From Gelria sp. Kuro-4 (GTDB taxonomy: Bacteria > Bacillota > DTU030 > DUMP01), in NCBI RefSeq assembly GCF_019668485.1, contig NZ_AP024619.1, positions 1,239,001 through 1,303,000 on the forward strand: a DNA stretch of 64,000 nt, read 5' to 3'. Below, one piece after another: positions 29,315-38,682 of the stretch (the stretch's first letter is position 1; each line of letters starts with the position of its first letter). The notes under the pieces were generated by a model. The model searched no databases. It saw only the letters and a list, made by a program, of their open reading frames with translations, and had not been told where the DNA came from. The translations under genes and the position numbers were made by a program.

Positions 29315-30600
29315 TGTCTGCGGTTGCTTTTGTGCTCTTAGCCCTCCTCGTGGTGTTTACGGCCCTGGGTATACCCATTGCCTTCTCCCTCGCCCTGGCG
29401 TCCCTCGGGGCGCTCATCGCGCAGGGGGCGGTCCCCTTGGTGGTGGTGCCGCAGCGCCTCTTTACAGCGGCGGACTCTTTCGCTCTCCTGGCGGTGCCTT
29501 TCTTCATCCTGGCGGGCGAGATCATGCAGCAGGGCGGCATTTCGCGGCGCCTGGTGGCCTTCGCCAACGACCTCTTGGGCTGGATCAGCGGCGGCCTGGC
29601 CCTGGTTTCCATTGCCGCCAGCGCCTTCTTCGCCGCCATCTCAGGTTCAGGAGCGGCCACCACGGCGGCCATCGGCGGGGTGATGTACCCGGAAATGAAG
29701 AAGCGGGGCTATGCTCCTGATTTCGCCGCCGCCATTCAGGCCCTGGGCGGTACCCTAGGCATCGTGATCCCGCCCAGCATTCCTTTTGTGGTTTACGGCA
29801 TCATCACCGGGGCTTCCGTGGGGGCGCTCTTTCTCTCTGGGGTGATTCCCGGCGTTTTAGGAGCGCTGGCGTATATGTTCCTGGCCTACGCCCTCAGCCG
29901 TCGGGCGGGTTACCACAGCGGGGAACGGGCCGGCTTTGGGCGGCTCTGGCGCTCCTTCCGCGAGGCGTTCTGGGGCCTCCTCATGCCGCTCATCATCCTG
30001 GGCGGCATCTACGGGGGTGTGTTCACCCCCACCGAGGCGGCGGTGGTGGCGGTGGTTTACGCGTTGGCGGTGGCACTCCTCATTTACCGGGAAATCGGGC
30101 TCCAGGACCTGCGAGGCATCTTCGTGAGTGCCGGACTCACCAGCGCCATGGTGATGCTCCTCATCGCGACGGCCGCCCTCTTCGGCTGGGTGATGACGCG
30201 CGAAAACATTCCACAGCAGCTGGCCAGAGCCATCATCGGCATAGCCGGCACGCCGCTTGCCTTCCTGCTCCTCGTGAATGTGATTTACTTTATTGCCGGG
30301 ATGCTGCTCGATACCGTGGCCGTCATCCTGCTTCTCGTCCCCATTCTCTACCCTATTGCGGCCCAGCTCGGAATTGATCCGGTGCACTTCGGCCTGGTCA
30401 CGGTGTTCAACCTGGGCATCGGACAGATTACCCCGCCTTTCGGCGTCTGCCTTTTTGTGTCTTCCGGCATTTCCGGGATCTCGCTGGAAAAGATCACGCG
30501 CGCCATCTGGCCCTTCTTCGTCTTGGCTGCCGCGCTAATTATTCTCTACACCTACGTTCCCGCCCTCAGTCTGTGGCTGCCGGCTTTCCTGAAAGGTTGA
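29314..30600 (+). CDS. dctM: TRAP transporter large permease
   Basis: A 428-aa, about 12-helix carrier subunit. Typical blocks: ALGIPIAFSLALASL, AVPFFILAGEIMQQGGIS, SGSGAATTAAIGGVMYPEM, GTLGIVIPPSIPFVVYG and the C-terminal FNLGIGQITPPFGVCLFV. It drives uptake with the sodium or proton gradient. Start overlaps the dctQ stop. Confidence 0.93.
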   Translation: MSAVAFVLLALLVVFTALGIPIAFSLALASLGALIAQGAVPLVVVPQRLFTAADSFALLAVPFFILAGEIMQQGGISRRLVAFANDLLGWISGGLALVSIAASAFFAAISGSGAATTAAIGGVMYPEMKKRGYAPDFAAAIQALGGTLGIVIPPSIPFVVYGIITGASVGALFLSGVIPGVLGALAYMFLAYALSRRAGYHSGERAGFGRLWRSFREAFWGLLMPLIILGGIYGGVFTPTEAAVVAVVYALAVALLIYREIGLQDLRGIFVSAGLTSAMVMLLIATAALFGWVMTRENIPQQLARAIIGIAGTPLAFLLLVNVIYFIAGMLLDTVAVILLLVPILYPIAAQLGIDPVHFGLVTVFNLGIGQITPPFGVCLFVSSGISGISLEKITRAIWPFFVLAAALIILYTYVPALSLWLPAFLKG

Positions 30601-30843
30601 GCCTGTTTGTCTGCCCCGAACAAAGCGGTGGCCCTGCGACAGGGGAAGGCCTGAGCGCCTCAGCCTTTCATCCTTTGCTGGTGACGCTGGCAGCCCGGAG
30701 GGCTATCTTAAGCGCCGCCGAGTAGAAAGGAAGTGACAAACAGCAAGCTTTTCGACCTGCAGCGCATGAAACTGGGTAGGAGATTGCCCTGCCGGGAGAG
30801 AATAGCAGGGATCGAAGCCAGATTTAAGGAAGAGGTGCAAGGA

Positions 30844-32511
30844 ATGCTTTCCGACATCGAAATCGCCCAGGCGGCCCCGATGCAGCCCATCACGGAGGTG
30901 GCCGCCGCCCTCGGCCTGGCGCCTGAGGAACTGGAACTCTACGGCCGCTACAAGGCCAAGGTGAGCCCGGCGGTGTGGGAGCGGGTAAAGGAGCGGCCGG
31001 ACGGGAAGCTGATCCTGGTGACGGCCATCAACCCCACACCGGCCGGTGAAGGCAAGACGACAACCACCGTGGGCCTGGGACAGGCCCTGGCCCGGCGGGG
31101 GAAGAAAGTGGCCATCGCCCTGCGCGAACCCTCCCTGGGGCCGAGCTTCGGCGTGAAGGGCGGCGCCGCCGGCGGCGGGTACTCCCAGGTGGTGCCCATG
31201 GAGGACATCAACCTGCACTTCACCGGCGACATCCACGCCGTGACCACGGCCCACAACCTTCTTTCCGCCCTCATCGACAATCACCTGCAGCAGGGGAATG
31301 CCCTGGGGCTGGACCCGCGGCGCATCACCTGGAAGCGGGTCCTCGACATGAACGACCGGGCGCTCAGGCACATCGTCATCGGCCTGGGGGGTAGGGCCCA
31401 GGGCGTCCCGCGCGAAGACGGCTTCGACATCTCCGTGGCCTCCGAAGTGATGGCCATCCTCTGCCTTGCCGGCAGCCTCAGCGAGCTCAAGGAGCGCCTG
31501 GCGCGGATCGTGGTGGGCTACACCGAGGGCGGCCGCCCCGTGACGGCCGGCGACCTCAAGGCCCAGGGGGCGATGGCGCTTCTTCTTAAGGACGCCTTAA
31601 AGCCCAACCTGGTCCAGACCTTAGAGCACGTCCCGGCCTTCATCCACGGCGGTCCCTTCGCCAACATCGCCCACGGCTGCAACTCCATCCAGGCCACGCG
31701 GCTGGGGCTCAAGCTGGCCGACTACTTCGTCACAGAGGCCGGCTTCGGCGCCGACTTGGGGGCGGAGAAGTTCTTCGACATCAAGTGCCGCGTAGCCGGC
31801 CTTAAGCCCAGCGCCGCCGTGGTGGTGGCCACAGTGCGCGCCCTCAAGCTCCACGGCGGGGTACCCAAGGCCGAGCTGGGGCGGGAGAACCTGGACGCCC
31901 TCGAGGCGGGCTTCGCCAACCTGGAAAAGCAGGTGGAGAACGTGCGCCTCTTCGGCGTGCCGCCGGTGGTGGCCATCAACCGCTTTCCCACCGACAGCGA
32001 CAGAGAGCTTTCCCTGCTGGCGGAGCTCTGCAGGCGCCTCAATGTGCCCTTTGCCCTCTCGGAGGTCTGGGCCAAAGGCGGTGCCGGGGGGATCGAACTG
32101 GCCGAGAAGGTTCTTACCGCCTGTGAAGGGCCGGCCGACTTCCACTTTCTCTACGACCCCACGGAAGAGCCCAAGGCGAAGATCGCCGCCATCGCCCGGA
32201 AGGTTTACGGCGCCGCGCGGGTGGAGTACACCCCCGAGGCGGAGCGCGATCTCAAGGCCATCCACGACCAGGGCCTGGATAACCTCCTCATCTGCATGGC
32301 GAAAACCCAGTACTCCCTCTCGGACGACCCGGCCCTCCTAGGGCGTCCGGAAGGCTTTCCCCTTACCGTGCGCGAGGTGCGTCTTTCCGCCGGCGCCGGG
32401 TTTATCATCCCGGTTACGGGCCAGATCATGACCATGCCCGGTCTTCCTAAGCACCCGGCGGCGCTCGACATGGACATAGACGACACAGGGCGCATCACCG
32501 GCCTCTTTTAG
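30844..32511 (+). CDS. fhs: Formate-tetrahydrofolate ligase
   Basis: A 555-aa enzyme activating formate as 10-formyl-THF with ATP, central in acetogens and a source of formyl groups for PurN and PurH. The N-terminus [16 protein letters not shown] is that expected for Fhs. The P-loop [18 protein letters not shown] is near residue 65, and [20 protein letters not shown] and [20 protein letters not shown] are intact. The frame extends 111 nt further upstream, but those residues are unlike any Fhs; ATG 30844 is the natural start. The 30601-30843 gap shows no clear riboswitch. Confidence 0.97.
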   Translation: MLSDIEIAQAAPMQPITEVAAALGLAPEELELYGRYKAKVSPAVWERVKERPDGKLILVTAINPTPAGEGKTTTTVGLGQALARRGKKVAIALREPSLGPSFGVKGGAAGGGYSQVVPMEDINLHFTGDIHAVTTAHNLLSALIDNHLQQGNALGLDPRRITWKRVLDMNDRALRHIVIGLGGRAQGVPREDGFDISVASEVMAILCLAGSLSELKERLARIVVGYTEGGRPVTAGDLKAQGAMALLLKDALKPNLVQTLEHVPAFIHGGPFANIAHGCNSIQATRLGLKLADYFVTEAGFGADLGAEKFFDIKCRVAGLKPSAAVVVATVRALKLHGGVPKAELGRENLDALEAGFANLEKQVENVRLFGVPPVVAINRFPTDSDRELSLLAELCRRLNVPFALSEVWAKGGAGGIELAEKVLTACEGPADFHFLYDPTEEPKAKIAAIARKVYGAARVEYTPEAERDLKAIHDQGLDNLLICMAKTQYSLSDDPALLGRPEGFPLTVREVRLSAGAGFIIPVTGQIMTMPGLPKHPAALDMDIDDTGRITGLF

Positions 32512-32547
32512 GCCGGCCAAGAGATCTTTAAGGCAGGAGGGCGGGAA

Positions 32548-33414
32548 ATGAGGGCGGAGATTCTCGACGGCAGGAAGGTGGCGGCGCAGGTTAAGGCTGC
32601 GCTCAAAGAAGAGGTGACACAGCTGAAAGGCCGGGGCCTGACCCCCGGCCTGGCGGTGATCCTGGTGGGGGACGACCCGGCCTCCCAGGTGTACGTAGGG
32701 AACAAAGAGAAGGCCTGCCGGGCGGTGGGCATTGCCTCCTTTCCCCACCGGTTGCCGGCGGCTACCGGCGAGGAACACCTGCTGCAGCTCATCGGGCGCC
32801 TCAACGCCGACCCGGCCGTGCACGGGATCCTGGTCCAGCTGCCCCTGCCGCGCCAACTGGACGCGAACCGGGTGATCCAGGCCATCGACCCGGCCAAGGA
32901 CGTGGACGGCTTCCACCCCGTGAACGCCGGCCGGCTGGCGGCGGGTTTGCCGGCCTTTGTACCCTGCACGCCCCAGGGGGTTATGCACCTGCTCGCAGCC
33001 TATAACATCCCGGTTGCGGGGCGGCACGCCGTGGTGGTGGGGCGGAGCAACATCGTGGGCAAACCCCTGGTGCAGCTTCTCCTGGCCGCGGATGCCACCG
33101 TCACCGTCTGCCACAGCAAGACCAGGGACCTGGCCGCCTTCACCCGCACGGCCGATATCCTGGTGGCGGCGGTGGGTAGGCCGCGCCTTATCACCCGCGA
33201 CATGGTAAAACCCGGGGCGGTGGTGGTGGACGTGGGCATCAACCGGCTGCCGGAAGGGCTGGTGGGCGACGTGGATTTCGAGGCGGTGCGCGAGGTGGCG
33301 CGTTACATTACGCCCGTTCCGGGCGGCGTAGGCCCCCTGACCATCGCCATGCTGCTTAAGAACACGCTTGCGGCGGCCCTGGCCGGCCGAGGCGGCGGGC
33401 CGCGGGGCGAGTAG
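32548..33414 (+). CDS. folD: Methylene-THF dehydrogenase/methenyl-THF cyclohydrolase
   Basis: A 288-aa bifunctional enzyme interconverting methylene-, methenyl- and formyl-THF with NADP. The motifs [34 protein letters not shown] and [17 protein letters not shown] (nucleotide-binding Rossmann part) are present, ending [23 protein letters not shown] behind GCAGGAGGGCGGG. It lies 36 bp after fhs, so the two are probably one operon. Confidence 0.97.
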   Translation: MRAEILDGRKVAAQVKAALKEEVTQLKGRGLTPGLAVILVGDDPASQVYVGNKEKACRAVGIASFPHRLPAATGEEHLLQLIGRLNADPAVHGILVQLPLPRQLDANRVIQAIDPAKDVDGFHPVNAGRLAAGLPAFVPCTPQGVMHLLAAYNIPVAGRHAVVVGRSNIVGKPLVQLLLAADATVTVCHSKTRDLAAFTRTADILVAAVGRPRLITRDMVKPGAVVVDVGINRLPEGLVGDVDFEAVREVARYITPVPGGVGPLTIAMLLKNTLAAALAGRGGGPRGE

Positions 33415-33541
33415 ACTTTCGTCGGCCCTGACTGCTTATACGGGCATGCGGAGAATTGGGCTTGGCTGCGCGCCGCTTGGGCGCCTACCCCGGTGCATAT
33501 AAAGAGCCGGCAAGCCAGCACATTACAGGAGGCGAACAGAT

Positions 33542-34378
33542 ATGGAAAAGCGTAAAGTGGCGATCCCACAGCTTAAGGAAATGAAAAAGGCCGGGCAGAA
33601 GCTGAAAATGGTTACGGCCTACGATTACCCGACGGCGGTAATTATTGACAAGAGCCCTATTGAAATGATCCTGGTGGGGGACTCTCTGGGCATGGTGGTC
33701 CTGGGCTACGAAGGCACCGTACCCGTCACCATGGAAGACATGATCCACCACATCCGCCCGGTGGTGAAAGGTGCGCCGCACACCCTGGTGGTGGGCGACA
33801 TGCCCTTTATGTCCTACAACGTGAGCCGCGAAGAAGCCATCCGGAACGCCGGCCGGCTGCTGAAGGAGGGCGGGGCGGACTGTGTGAAGCTCGAAGGCGG
33901 CCAAGTGGTGGCGCCGACCGTGCGGGCCATCGTGGATGCCGGCATTCCGGTGATGGCCCACATCGGGCTGACGCCCCAGACGGCCTCTGCCCTGGGCGGC
34001 TTCAAGGTGCAGGGTAAGGATGCGGTTATGGCCGCGCAGCTCCTGGCCGATGCCCAGGCGCTGGAGGAAGCCGGGGCCTGCGCCATTGTGCTCGAGTGTA
34101 TTCCGGCGCAGCTGGCGCGGCTGATTACCGAAAAACTTACCATTCCGACCATCGGCATCGGCGCCGGTCCGTGGTGCGACGGGCAGGTGCTGGTGACGCA
34201 GGATATGATGGGGCTCTTTGACCGTTTTGTCCCGAAATTTGTGAAGCAGTACGCCAACATAGGCAAGATCATGCTGGAGGCGTTTGAGAAATACGCCGCT
34301 GAGGTGGATGCCGGCGCCTTCCCGGACATGGAGCACTCTTTCACCATGAAGGAAGAGGAACTGCGCAAACTCGAGTAA
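33542..34378 (+). CDS. panB: 3-Methyl-2-oxobutanoate (ketopantoate) hydroxymethyltransferase
   Basis: A 278-aa enzyme adding a hydroxymethyl group from methylene-THF to 2-oxoisovalerate, the first step to pantothenate. Hallmarks: VTAYDYPTA, LVGDSLGMVVLGYEGTVPVT (metal Asp), VVGDMPFMSY, CVKLEGG and the Glu in VLECIPAQLA. ATG after CAGGAGGCGAAC. It is placed after folD, which makes its cosubstrate. Confidence 0.97.
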   Translation: MEKRKVAIPQLKEMKKAGQKLKMVTAYDYPTAVIIDKSPIEMILVGDSLGMVVLGYEGTVPVTMEDMIHHIRPVVKGAPHTLVVGDMPFMSYNVSREEAIRNAGRLLKEGGADCVKLEGGQVVAPTVRAIVDAGIPVMAHIGLTPQTASALGGFKVQGKDAVMAAQLLADAQALEEAGACAIVLECIPAQLARLITEKLTIPTIGIGAGPWCDGQVLVTQDMMGLFDRFVPKFVKQYANIGKIMLEAFEKYAAEVDAGAFPDMEHSFTMKEEELRKLE

Positions 34379-34399
34379 TGTTAAGGGGGAGGGGTCGGG

Positions 34400-35314
34400 A
34401 TGCGGATCGCGGTGGTGGGCGCGGGAGCCATGGGGTGCATCTTCGGCGGTACCATGTCGGAAGCCGGGCATGAAGTGACCCTGATCGATGTCTGGGCGGA
34501 ACACGTCAACGCCCTCAACGCGCGGGGACTGAGACTTACCGGCGTGAGCGGCGACCGGACCATTCCCGTGCATGCCGTCACCAGCCCCGCCGGGCTGCCT
34601 GTGCAGGACGTGGTGATCGTGTTTGTCAAGTCCGCTTTCACGGAGACGGCGGTGCGCCAGGCGGCCGCGCTGATCGGCCCGGAGACCACGGTGCTCACGC
34701 TCCAGAACGGCCTGGGCAACGCCGATAAAATCGGGGCCATCGTCGGGGCGGAGAAGGTGGTGGCCGGGGTTACCTCGCACGGGGGCACCATGCTCGGCCC
34801 TGGTGAGGTACGCCACGCGGGACGCGGCGAAACGGTGCTGGGGGAGCTGAGGGGCGGGCTGACGCCCCGGCTGGAGCGGCTGGCCGCTGCCTTTACCGCC
34901 GCCGGCCTGGAAGCGCGGGCGGTGGAGAACGTAGACAGCCTGGTGTGGAGCAAGCTCCTGGTGAACGTGGGGATCAACGCCGTAACGGCCGTCCTGCGGG
35001 TTGCCAACGGGGAACTGCCGAAACACGAGGCCACGCGAGAGCTGGTGCGTTTGGCGGTGGAAGAAGGGGCGCGCGTGGCGGCGGCCAAAGGCATAAAGCT
35101 TATCCACGCCGACCCGGTGGCCAACTGTCTTAAGGTGGCCGAGCTCACCGGCCCCAACCTGTCTTCCATGCATCAAGACGTGCGGGCCAAACGGCGGACG
35201 GAAGTAGACGTGATCAACGGCGCCATCGTGGCCGAAGGGGAGAAACTCGGCATCCCCACACCGGTGAATAAGGTCCTCACCAACCTGATCAAGGCCATTG
35301 AGGCCACGTACTAG
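34400..35314 (+). CDS. panE: 2-Dehydropantoate 2-reductase
   Basis: A 304-aa NADPH-dependent ketopantoate reductase. The N-terminal RIAVVGAGAMGCIFGG is the dinucleotide fold; LQNGLGNADKI and the SLVWSKLLVNVGINAVTA block (catalytic Lys) follow, with SSMHQDVRAKRRTEVDVINGA near the C-terminus. It follows panB by 21 bp and ends at a hairpin terminator. panC and panD are not in the window. Confidence 0.95.
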   Translation: MRIAVVGAGAMGCIFGGTMSEAGHEVTLIDVWAEHVNALNARGLRLTGVSGDRTIPVHAVTSPAGLPVQDVVIVFVKSAFTETAVRQAAALIGPETTVLTLQNGLGNADKIGAIVGAEKVVAGVTSHGGTMLGPGEVRHAGRGETVLGELRGGLTPRLERLAAAFTAAGLEARAVENVDSLVWSKLLVNVGINAVTAVLRVANGELPKHEATRELVRLAVEEGARVAAAKGIKLIHADPVANCLKVAELTGPNLSSMHQDVRAKRRTEVDVINGAIVAEGEKLGIPTPVNKVLTNLIKAIEATY

Positions 35315-35351
35315 GCGTGGTTTCCTCTTTTACCGGCAGCCCGGCGGGTGC

Positions 35352-35388
35352 AAAAAAGCAGCTCAGGCTTTTTCCTGGCTGCTTTTTT
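35352..35388 (+). terminator. Bidirectional terminator between panE and the DUF2933 gene
   Basis: AAAAAAGCAGC pairs with GCTGCTTTTTT around an inner CAGG/CCTG stem with a one-base bulge. The A-run and T-run on either side make it a good terminator in both directions. Confidence 0.88.
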
Positions 35389-35403
35389 CGCCCGAAAACA
35401 GAT

Positions 35404-35643
35404 TCAGTCCTGTTGTTCGGCAGGCCTTTTATCCAGCTGGGCCGGCGCCTTTTCATGGCAGTTTCCCGGCTGGTGCTGTCCGCCGTGCAGGCCGTGCATC
35501 ATGAAGACGTGCATGAGCGGGCAGAGCAGGAACAGACCGTACGGCAGGAGGCGGGCGAAGACGCTCGGCCCGGCCAGGAAGAGAGCTCCGCCGAGGATGA
35601 CGGCCCCAAGGAGCAGAGGCACCAGGTAGCGGTTACGGTCCAT
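35404..35643 (-). CDS. DUF2933 small membrane protein
   Basis: A 79-aa protein with two hydrophobic stretches (YLVPLLLGAVILGGALFLAG and LLPYGLFLLCPLMHVFMM). The Cys-Pro-Leu-Met-His-x-Phe-Met motif and a His-rich tail are typical of DUF2933, often found near copper or other metal-handling genes. ATG at 35643 is behind GGGGGTAG; longer frames cross the promoter described next. It is a single-gene unit. Metal binding is inferred from the Cys/Met/His cluster. Confidence 0.7.
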   Translation of the reverse strand: MDRNRYLVPLLLGAVILGGALFLAGPSVFARLLPYGLFLLCPLMHVFMMHGLHGGQHQPGNCHEKAPAQLDKRPAEQQD

Positions 35644-35671
35644 CGTTTCTACCCCCATTCGGCTGCTCGAA

Positions 35672-35720
35672 TACCCATACCATCTAGGGGTAGTATATCT
35701 GACCCAGACCTGAAAGTCAA
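35672..35720 (-). promoter_or_regulatory. Promoter with CsoR-like operator for the DUF2933 gene
   Basis: On the minus strand TTGACT (35720-35715), a 17-bp spacer and TATACT (35697-35692) form a near-consensus promoter. Just downstream TACCC and GGGTA form an inverted repeat (35672-35692), similar to operators of copper-sensing CsoR repressors. The operator identity is inference. Confidence 0.6.
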
Positions 35721-35755
35721 GGCACAAGAACCTACGAGTGAGGGGAAGCTTGCGC

Positions 35756-36682
35756 CTACACGTCGGCGAAAAGCGGAGTGGAGAGATACCGCTCCCCTGT
35801 ATCTGGGAAGATGGCCACGATCAGCTTCCCCTTGTTCTCTGGCCGGGCGGCGAGCTTGGCGGCCGCCCAGGCGGCGGCGCCGGCGGAAATCCCGGTGAGG
35901 ATGCCCTCTTCGCGCGCCAGGCGGCGGGCCATGGCGAACGCCTCCTCGTCGGGCACAGGGATGATCTCGTCCAGAAGGTCGCGGTTCAGCACTGCGGGCA
36001 CAAAACCGGCGCCGATGCCCTGGATGCCGTGCCGCCCCGGGGTGCCGCCGGAGAGAACGGGGGAGGCGGCCGGCTCGACGGCTACGGCCCGGAAACCGGG
36101 TTTACGCGCCTTGATTACCTCGGCGATTCCGGTGATGGTGCCGCCTGTGCCCACTCCGGCGACGACCATGTCTACTTTACCGTCGGTATCCTGCCAGATC
36201 TCCTCGGCCGTGGTTTCTCGATGGGCGGCCGGGTTGGCGGCGTTTTCAAATTGCTGGGGAATGAAATACCGCGGGTCTTCGGCGGCCAGCTGCTGGGCGC
36301 GGGCGACGGCGCCTTTCATTCCCTCGTCGCCGGGCGTGAGGACGAGCTCGGCGCCCAAAGCCTTTAGGATTTGTTGCCGCTCGCGGCTCATGGTCTCGGG
36401 CATCACCAGAACGCAGCGTATGCCGCGCGCGGCGCAGGCGAAGGCCAGCCCGATGCCGGTGTTGCCGCTGGTAGGTTCAACTACCACCGAGTCCGGGCCT
36501 AGTTTCCCGGCGCGGGCCGCCTCGTCCAGCATGCGCACGGCGATGCGATCTTTCACGCTCCCTAAGGGGTTAAAGAATTCCAGCTTCGCAACGACCGTGG
36601 CGCCCTGCGGCGGCACCACCCGCCGCAGGCGCACCAGCGGCGTGCGCCCCACCAGTTCCGTGATATCATTGGCGATTTTCAT
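35756..36682 (-). CDS. cysK: Cysteine synthase (O-acetylserine sulfhydrylase)
   Basis: A 308-aa PLP enzyme making cysteine from O-acetylserine and sulfide. The PLP lysine lies in [11 protein letters not shown] (Lys44), the phosphate/substrate loop is [10 protein letters not shown] (about 71-80), and [11 protein letters not shown] binds PLP phosphate. The C-terminal [11 protein letters not shown] and [14 protein letters not shown] are standard. It lies 15 bp after cysE, so both share the T-box-controlled transcript. Confidence 0.96.
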   Translation of the reverse strand: MKIANDITELVGRTPLVRLRRVVPPQGATVVAKLEFFNPLGSVKDRIAVRMLDEAARAGKLGPDSVVVEPTSGNTGIGLAFACAARGIRCVLVMPETMSRERQQILKALGAELVLTPGDEGMKGAVARAQQLAAEDPRYFIPQQFENAANPAAHRETTAEEIWQDTDGKVDMVVAGVGTGGTITGIAEVIKARKPGFRAVAVEPAASPVLSGGTPGRHGIQGIGAGFVPAVLNRDLLDEIIPVPDEEAFAMARRLAREEGILTGISAGAAAWAAAKLAARPENKGKLIVAIFPDTGERYLSTPLFADV

Positions 36683-36697
36683 CGCAGGGTCTCCTTT

Positions 36698-37375
36698 CTA
36701 GATGTAGTACTCCGGTTCGACGCGGCGGCGCGGCGGGCGCCGGCCGGCAGCGGCGGCAGCAGATCCCGCCTCCGTCCAGAGGGCCTCCCAGGCCGCCACG
36801 CGCCGTTCCAGAAAAGCCAGCCGCTGTGCCAGCGGCGCCCACGCCTCTGCCTCAGCCAGGGCGCGCGGACGCACCGTGCGTGCCGGTACACCCACCACAG
36901 TGCTCCCGGGGGCCACGTCCCGCACCACCACGGCGCCGGCGCCGATCTTCGCGCCGTCGCCGATGTGGATCGGCCCCAGGATCTGCGCCCCGGCGCCGAT
37001 GAAGACGTCGTTGCCCACGATGGGGTGGCGCTTCCCTGTATCTTTTCCGGTGCCGCCCAGCGTCACCCCGTGGTACAAGGTGACGTTGTCGCCGATTTCG
37101 GCCGTCTCACCGATGACAATGCCGGCGCCGTGGTCGATAAAGAGGTTGCGCCCGATGCGGGCCCCGGGATGGATTTCAATCCCGGTGAGGTGGCGGTTGA
37201 CCTGCGACACCAGCCGCGCCCCAAAGCGCAACCGCCGTACATAAAACCAGTGGGCGATGCGGTGCAAAAAGACGGCGTGCAGCCCCGGATAGCAAAAGAC
37301 GACTTCCAGCAGGCTAGGGCGCGCCGGGTCCCGGGCCTGGATGGCCCGTGCCAGCTGCCAGAGCTCGCCGAGCAT
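36698..37375 (-). CDS. cysE: Serine O-acetyltransferase
   Basis: A 225-aa acetyltransferase of the short (EpsC-like) type. An N-terminal helical part ([20 protein letters not shown]) is followed by left-handed beta-helix hexapeptide repeats, including [36 protein letters not shown] and a VVGVPAR end. It feeds CysK. ATG at 37375 lies behind AAAGGAGGAA. A Cys-rich frame starts upstream behind an excellent ribosome site and overlaps the first 62 nt of cysE. Transcription is governed by a cysteine T-box. Confidence 0.95.
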   Translation of the reverse strand: MLGELWQLARAIQARDPARPSLLEVVFCYPGLHAVFLHRIAHWFYVRRLRFGARLVSQVNRHLTGIEIHPGARIGRNLFIDHGAGIVIGETAEIGDNVTLYHGVTLGGTGKDTGKRHPIVGNDVFIGAGAQILGPIHIGDGAKIGAGAVVVRDVAPGSTVVGVPARTVRPRALAEAEAWAPLAQRLAFLERRVAAWEALWTEAGSAAAAAGRRPPRRRVEPEYYI

Positions 37376-37505
37376 AAAGGGTTCCTCCTTTCAAACTTCG
37401 CATGTACCGGTGTTCGCAAAGCCGGAGCGAACAGCCCGCACAACAGCTGTCGTCTTCTCGGTCGTGTTCACTGCGGTCTGCCTCTGGACATCGCGCGTAC
37501 CGCAC
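37314..37505 (-). CDS. Cysteine-rich upstream ORF overlapping cysE (possible leader peptide)
   Basis: A 63-codon frame between the T-box terminator and cysE. GTG at 37505 has AGGAGG with 8-nt spacing, better placed than most gene starts here. The first 30 residues contain five cysteines (positions 6, 21, 22, 25, 30) in the setting [15 protein letters not shown]. The frame then runs over the cysE ribosome site and start in another frame, ending 62 nt inside cysE. I know no family match. It may be a translational attenuator sensing Cys-tRNA, a small metal-binding protein, or chance. Confidence 0.45.
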   Translation of the reverse strand: MRYARCPEADRSEHDREDDSCCAGCSLRLCEHRYMRSLKGGTLYARRALAAGTGHPGPGPGAP

Positions 37506-37522
37506 CAGGCCCACCTCCTTCC

Positions 37523-37789
37523 AAAAGAAAAACCTCCGCCTCTTCAGAGGCGAAGGTTTGCTTCGCGGTTCCACTCTGCTTGGGCATAGACGCCCACCTC
37601 GGCAAGGAGGACTATCATCCCCCGCGGCTTTTAACGGGCCTTCCCGGCGGCACCTACTTCCTTCGGTACCGCGGCTCCGGAGTGCACTTCAGCTGCTTTC
37701 CCTGGGCACTGCTTTCAGCCGCCGGCAGCACCTCTCTGACAGGTACCTGCAACCTACTCTACCCCGTCTGTGCCTTGCTCAGCTAATTT
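37523..37789 (-). ncRNA. T-box leader, cysteine specifier (UGC)
   Basis: The leader has Stem I sequences (GGGGTAGAGTAGG, AGAGAGG), a specifier-type stretch GAAGTGCACTCC with UGC at 37686-37684, and the T-box AGAGTGGAACCGCG (complement of 37564-37577). The terminator stem AACCTTCGCCTC/GAGGCGGAGGTT ends in TTTTTCTTTT (to 37523). Uncharged tRNA-Cys would stabilise the antiterminator and allow cysE-cysK transcription. The specifier matches the pathway. Confidence 0.93.
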
Positions 37790-37795
37790 GACAGC

Positions 37796-37824
37796 ATTAT
37801 AGCACGCCGGTTGAACCAAGTCAA
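37796..37824 (-). promoter_or_regulatory. Promoter of the cys T-box operon
   Basis: TTGACT (37824-37819), 17-bp spacer, TATAAT (37801-37796). Predicted start near 37789. Confidence 0.9.
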
Positions 37825-37869
37825 TGTTTTTCTCGCCTGCTGCCTGGCGCGGCGACAGTGGGCGCACGT

Positions 37870-38322
37870 TCAGCCTTCCACCTGCGAGATGGCCTGCTGG
37901 GGTGTGAGGTTGCCGTAAATCACACCCATGATCCCGGGCAGGTAACGGTCCATGGTGCTCAGGTTGGCGTAAACCAGGTTCTTGACGAGCGCCGGGGTGA
38001 GTTCGGCGTCCTCGACGTCGATGGAGGTCTTGTAGCGCACCTCGCCGTCGCGAAAGTCCAGTTCAAAGTTGCCGATCACCAGGCCGTAATTGGCCCGGGT
38101 AAGGTATTCGGCCACCGCCGCTCGCTTTCCCTCCGGAACCTTCACCGGACACACGGAGAAAAACAAAAACTGCTGCTGCTCTTCCCGGGCTTCGGCCCAG
38201 CACTGCCAGTTGCCGTTGTGGCCGCTGCAGGGCAGGCTGAGGATGGGCTTGCCTTCGATACGGGTAAATTTCCAGTCATCTTCCGTAAAGAAGCGAACGG
38301 CTGTCTCCAAAATCGGGCCCAT
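37870..38322 (-). CDS. YbjN domain-containing protein
   Basis: A 150-aa protein beginning MGPILETAVRFFTEDDW, with LPCSGHNGNWQCWAEAREEQ and a C-terminal helical part (ALVKNLVYANLSTMDRYLPGIMGVIYG). This is the YbjN (sensory-transduction-like, type III chaperone-like) fold; function unknown. ATG 38322 has AGGAGG with 8-nt spacing; an in-frame GTG at 38331 overlaps that site. No operon partner is evident; the small gene at 38491 lies upstream on the same strand. Confidence 0.75.
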   Translation of the reverse strand: MGPILETAVRFFTEDDWKFTRIEGKPILSLPCSGHNGNWQCWAEAREEQQQFLFFSVCPVKVPEGKRAAVAEYLTRANYGLVIGNFELDFRDGEVRYKTSIDVEDAELTPALVKNLVYANLSTMDRYLPGIMGVIYGNLTPQQAISQVEG

Positions 38323-38463
38323 ACGGCCCACCTCCTAGGAAGAGGATAGTTTTCGAGGTGAAGTACTAGAGTGTATTCGCCACGGTGGAGGCAGGTTCCT
38401 GCAAGGGGGCGGCCCGATTGCGAAGAAGTACAAGCTGGGCGTGTGTGCTGCGCCCCGGCGTGC

Positions 38464-38487
38464 GGCGGGGGTTTTCGCCCCCCCGCC
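38464..38487 (-). terminator. G+C-rich hairpin after the small gene at 38491
   Basis: GGCGGGGG (38464-38471) pairs with CCCCCGCC (38480-38487) around an 8-nt loop, immediately downstream of the minus-strand stop codon. No U-run follows on the minus strand, so this is weak. Confidence 0.35.
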
Positions 38488-38490
38488 TCG

Positions 38491-38682
38491 TTAGAGTTCA
38501 AGATCTGCCAGGCTTTCCGCCTTGAACGATTCTACCACCAGGGTGCCGTTCTTAAGGCGTTCCAGCACAGCCCGGCAGGCCTTAAGCCGCGCTGCGTCGA
38601 GGGGAGTGAAGCCGGGGGTGCCTTCGCGGGCTTCGAGCCCCGCAATCATTTCCCGCAGTTCCTCGACGTTGACACCGGTCAT
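38491..38682 (-). CDS. Small hypothetical protein (63 aa)
   Basis: Not recognised. It begins MTGVNVEELREMIAGLEA, has a Pro/Gly-containing turn near 21-27 and a second amphipathic helix, ending acidic (SLADLEL). It reads as a two-helix soluble protein. AGAGGAGGG seven bases before the ATG gives good support for translation. It lies upstream of the YbjN gene on the same strand, 170 bp away. Confidence 0.55.
   Translation of the reverse strand: MTGVNVEELREMIAGLEAREGTPGFTPLDAARLKACRAVLERLKNGTLVVESFKAESLADLEL

Noticed and set aside
30612-30625. PurR half-box (CCGAACAA) before fhs
   Set aside because: No inverted partner at 22-24 nt, and the outer positions do not match.
30601-30843. Possible ZTP or tetrahydrofolate riboswitch before fhs
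   Set aside because: A GGTGACGCTGGC-like stretch recalls part of the pfl motif, but the conserved CCGCCTGGGC segment and the THF-riboswitch core are absent.
30733-30843. Extended N-terminus for Fhs
   Set aside because: The extra 37 residues are not found in typical Fhs proteins, and the ATG at 30844 gives the expected length and N-terminus.
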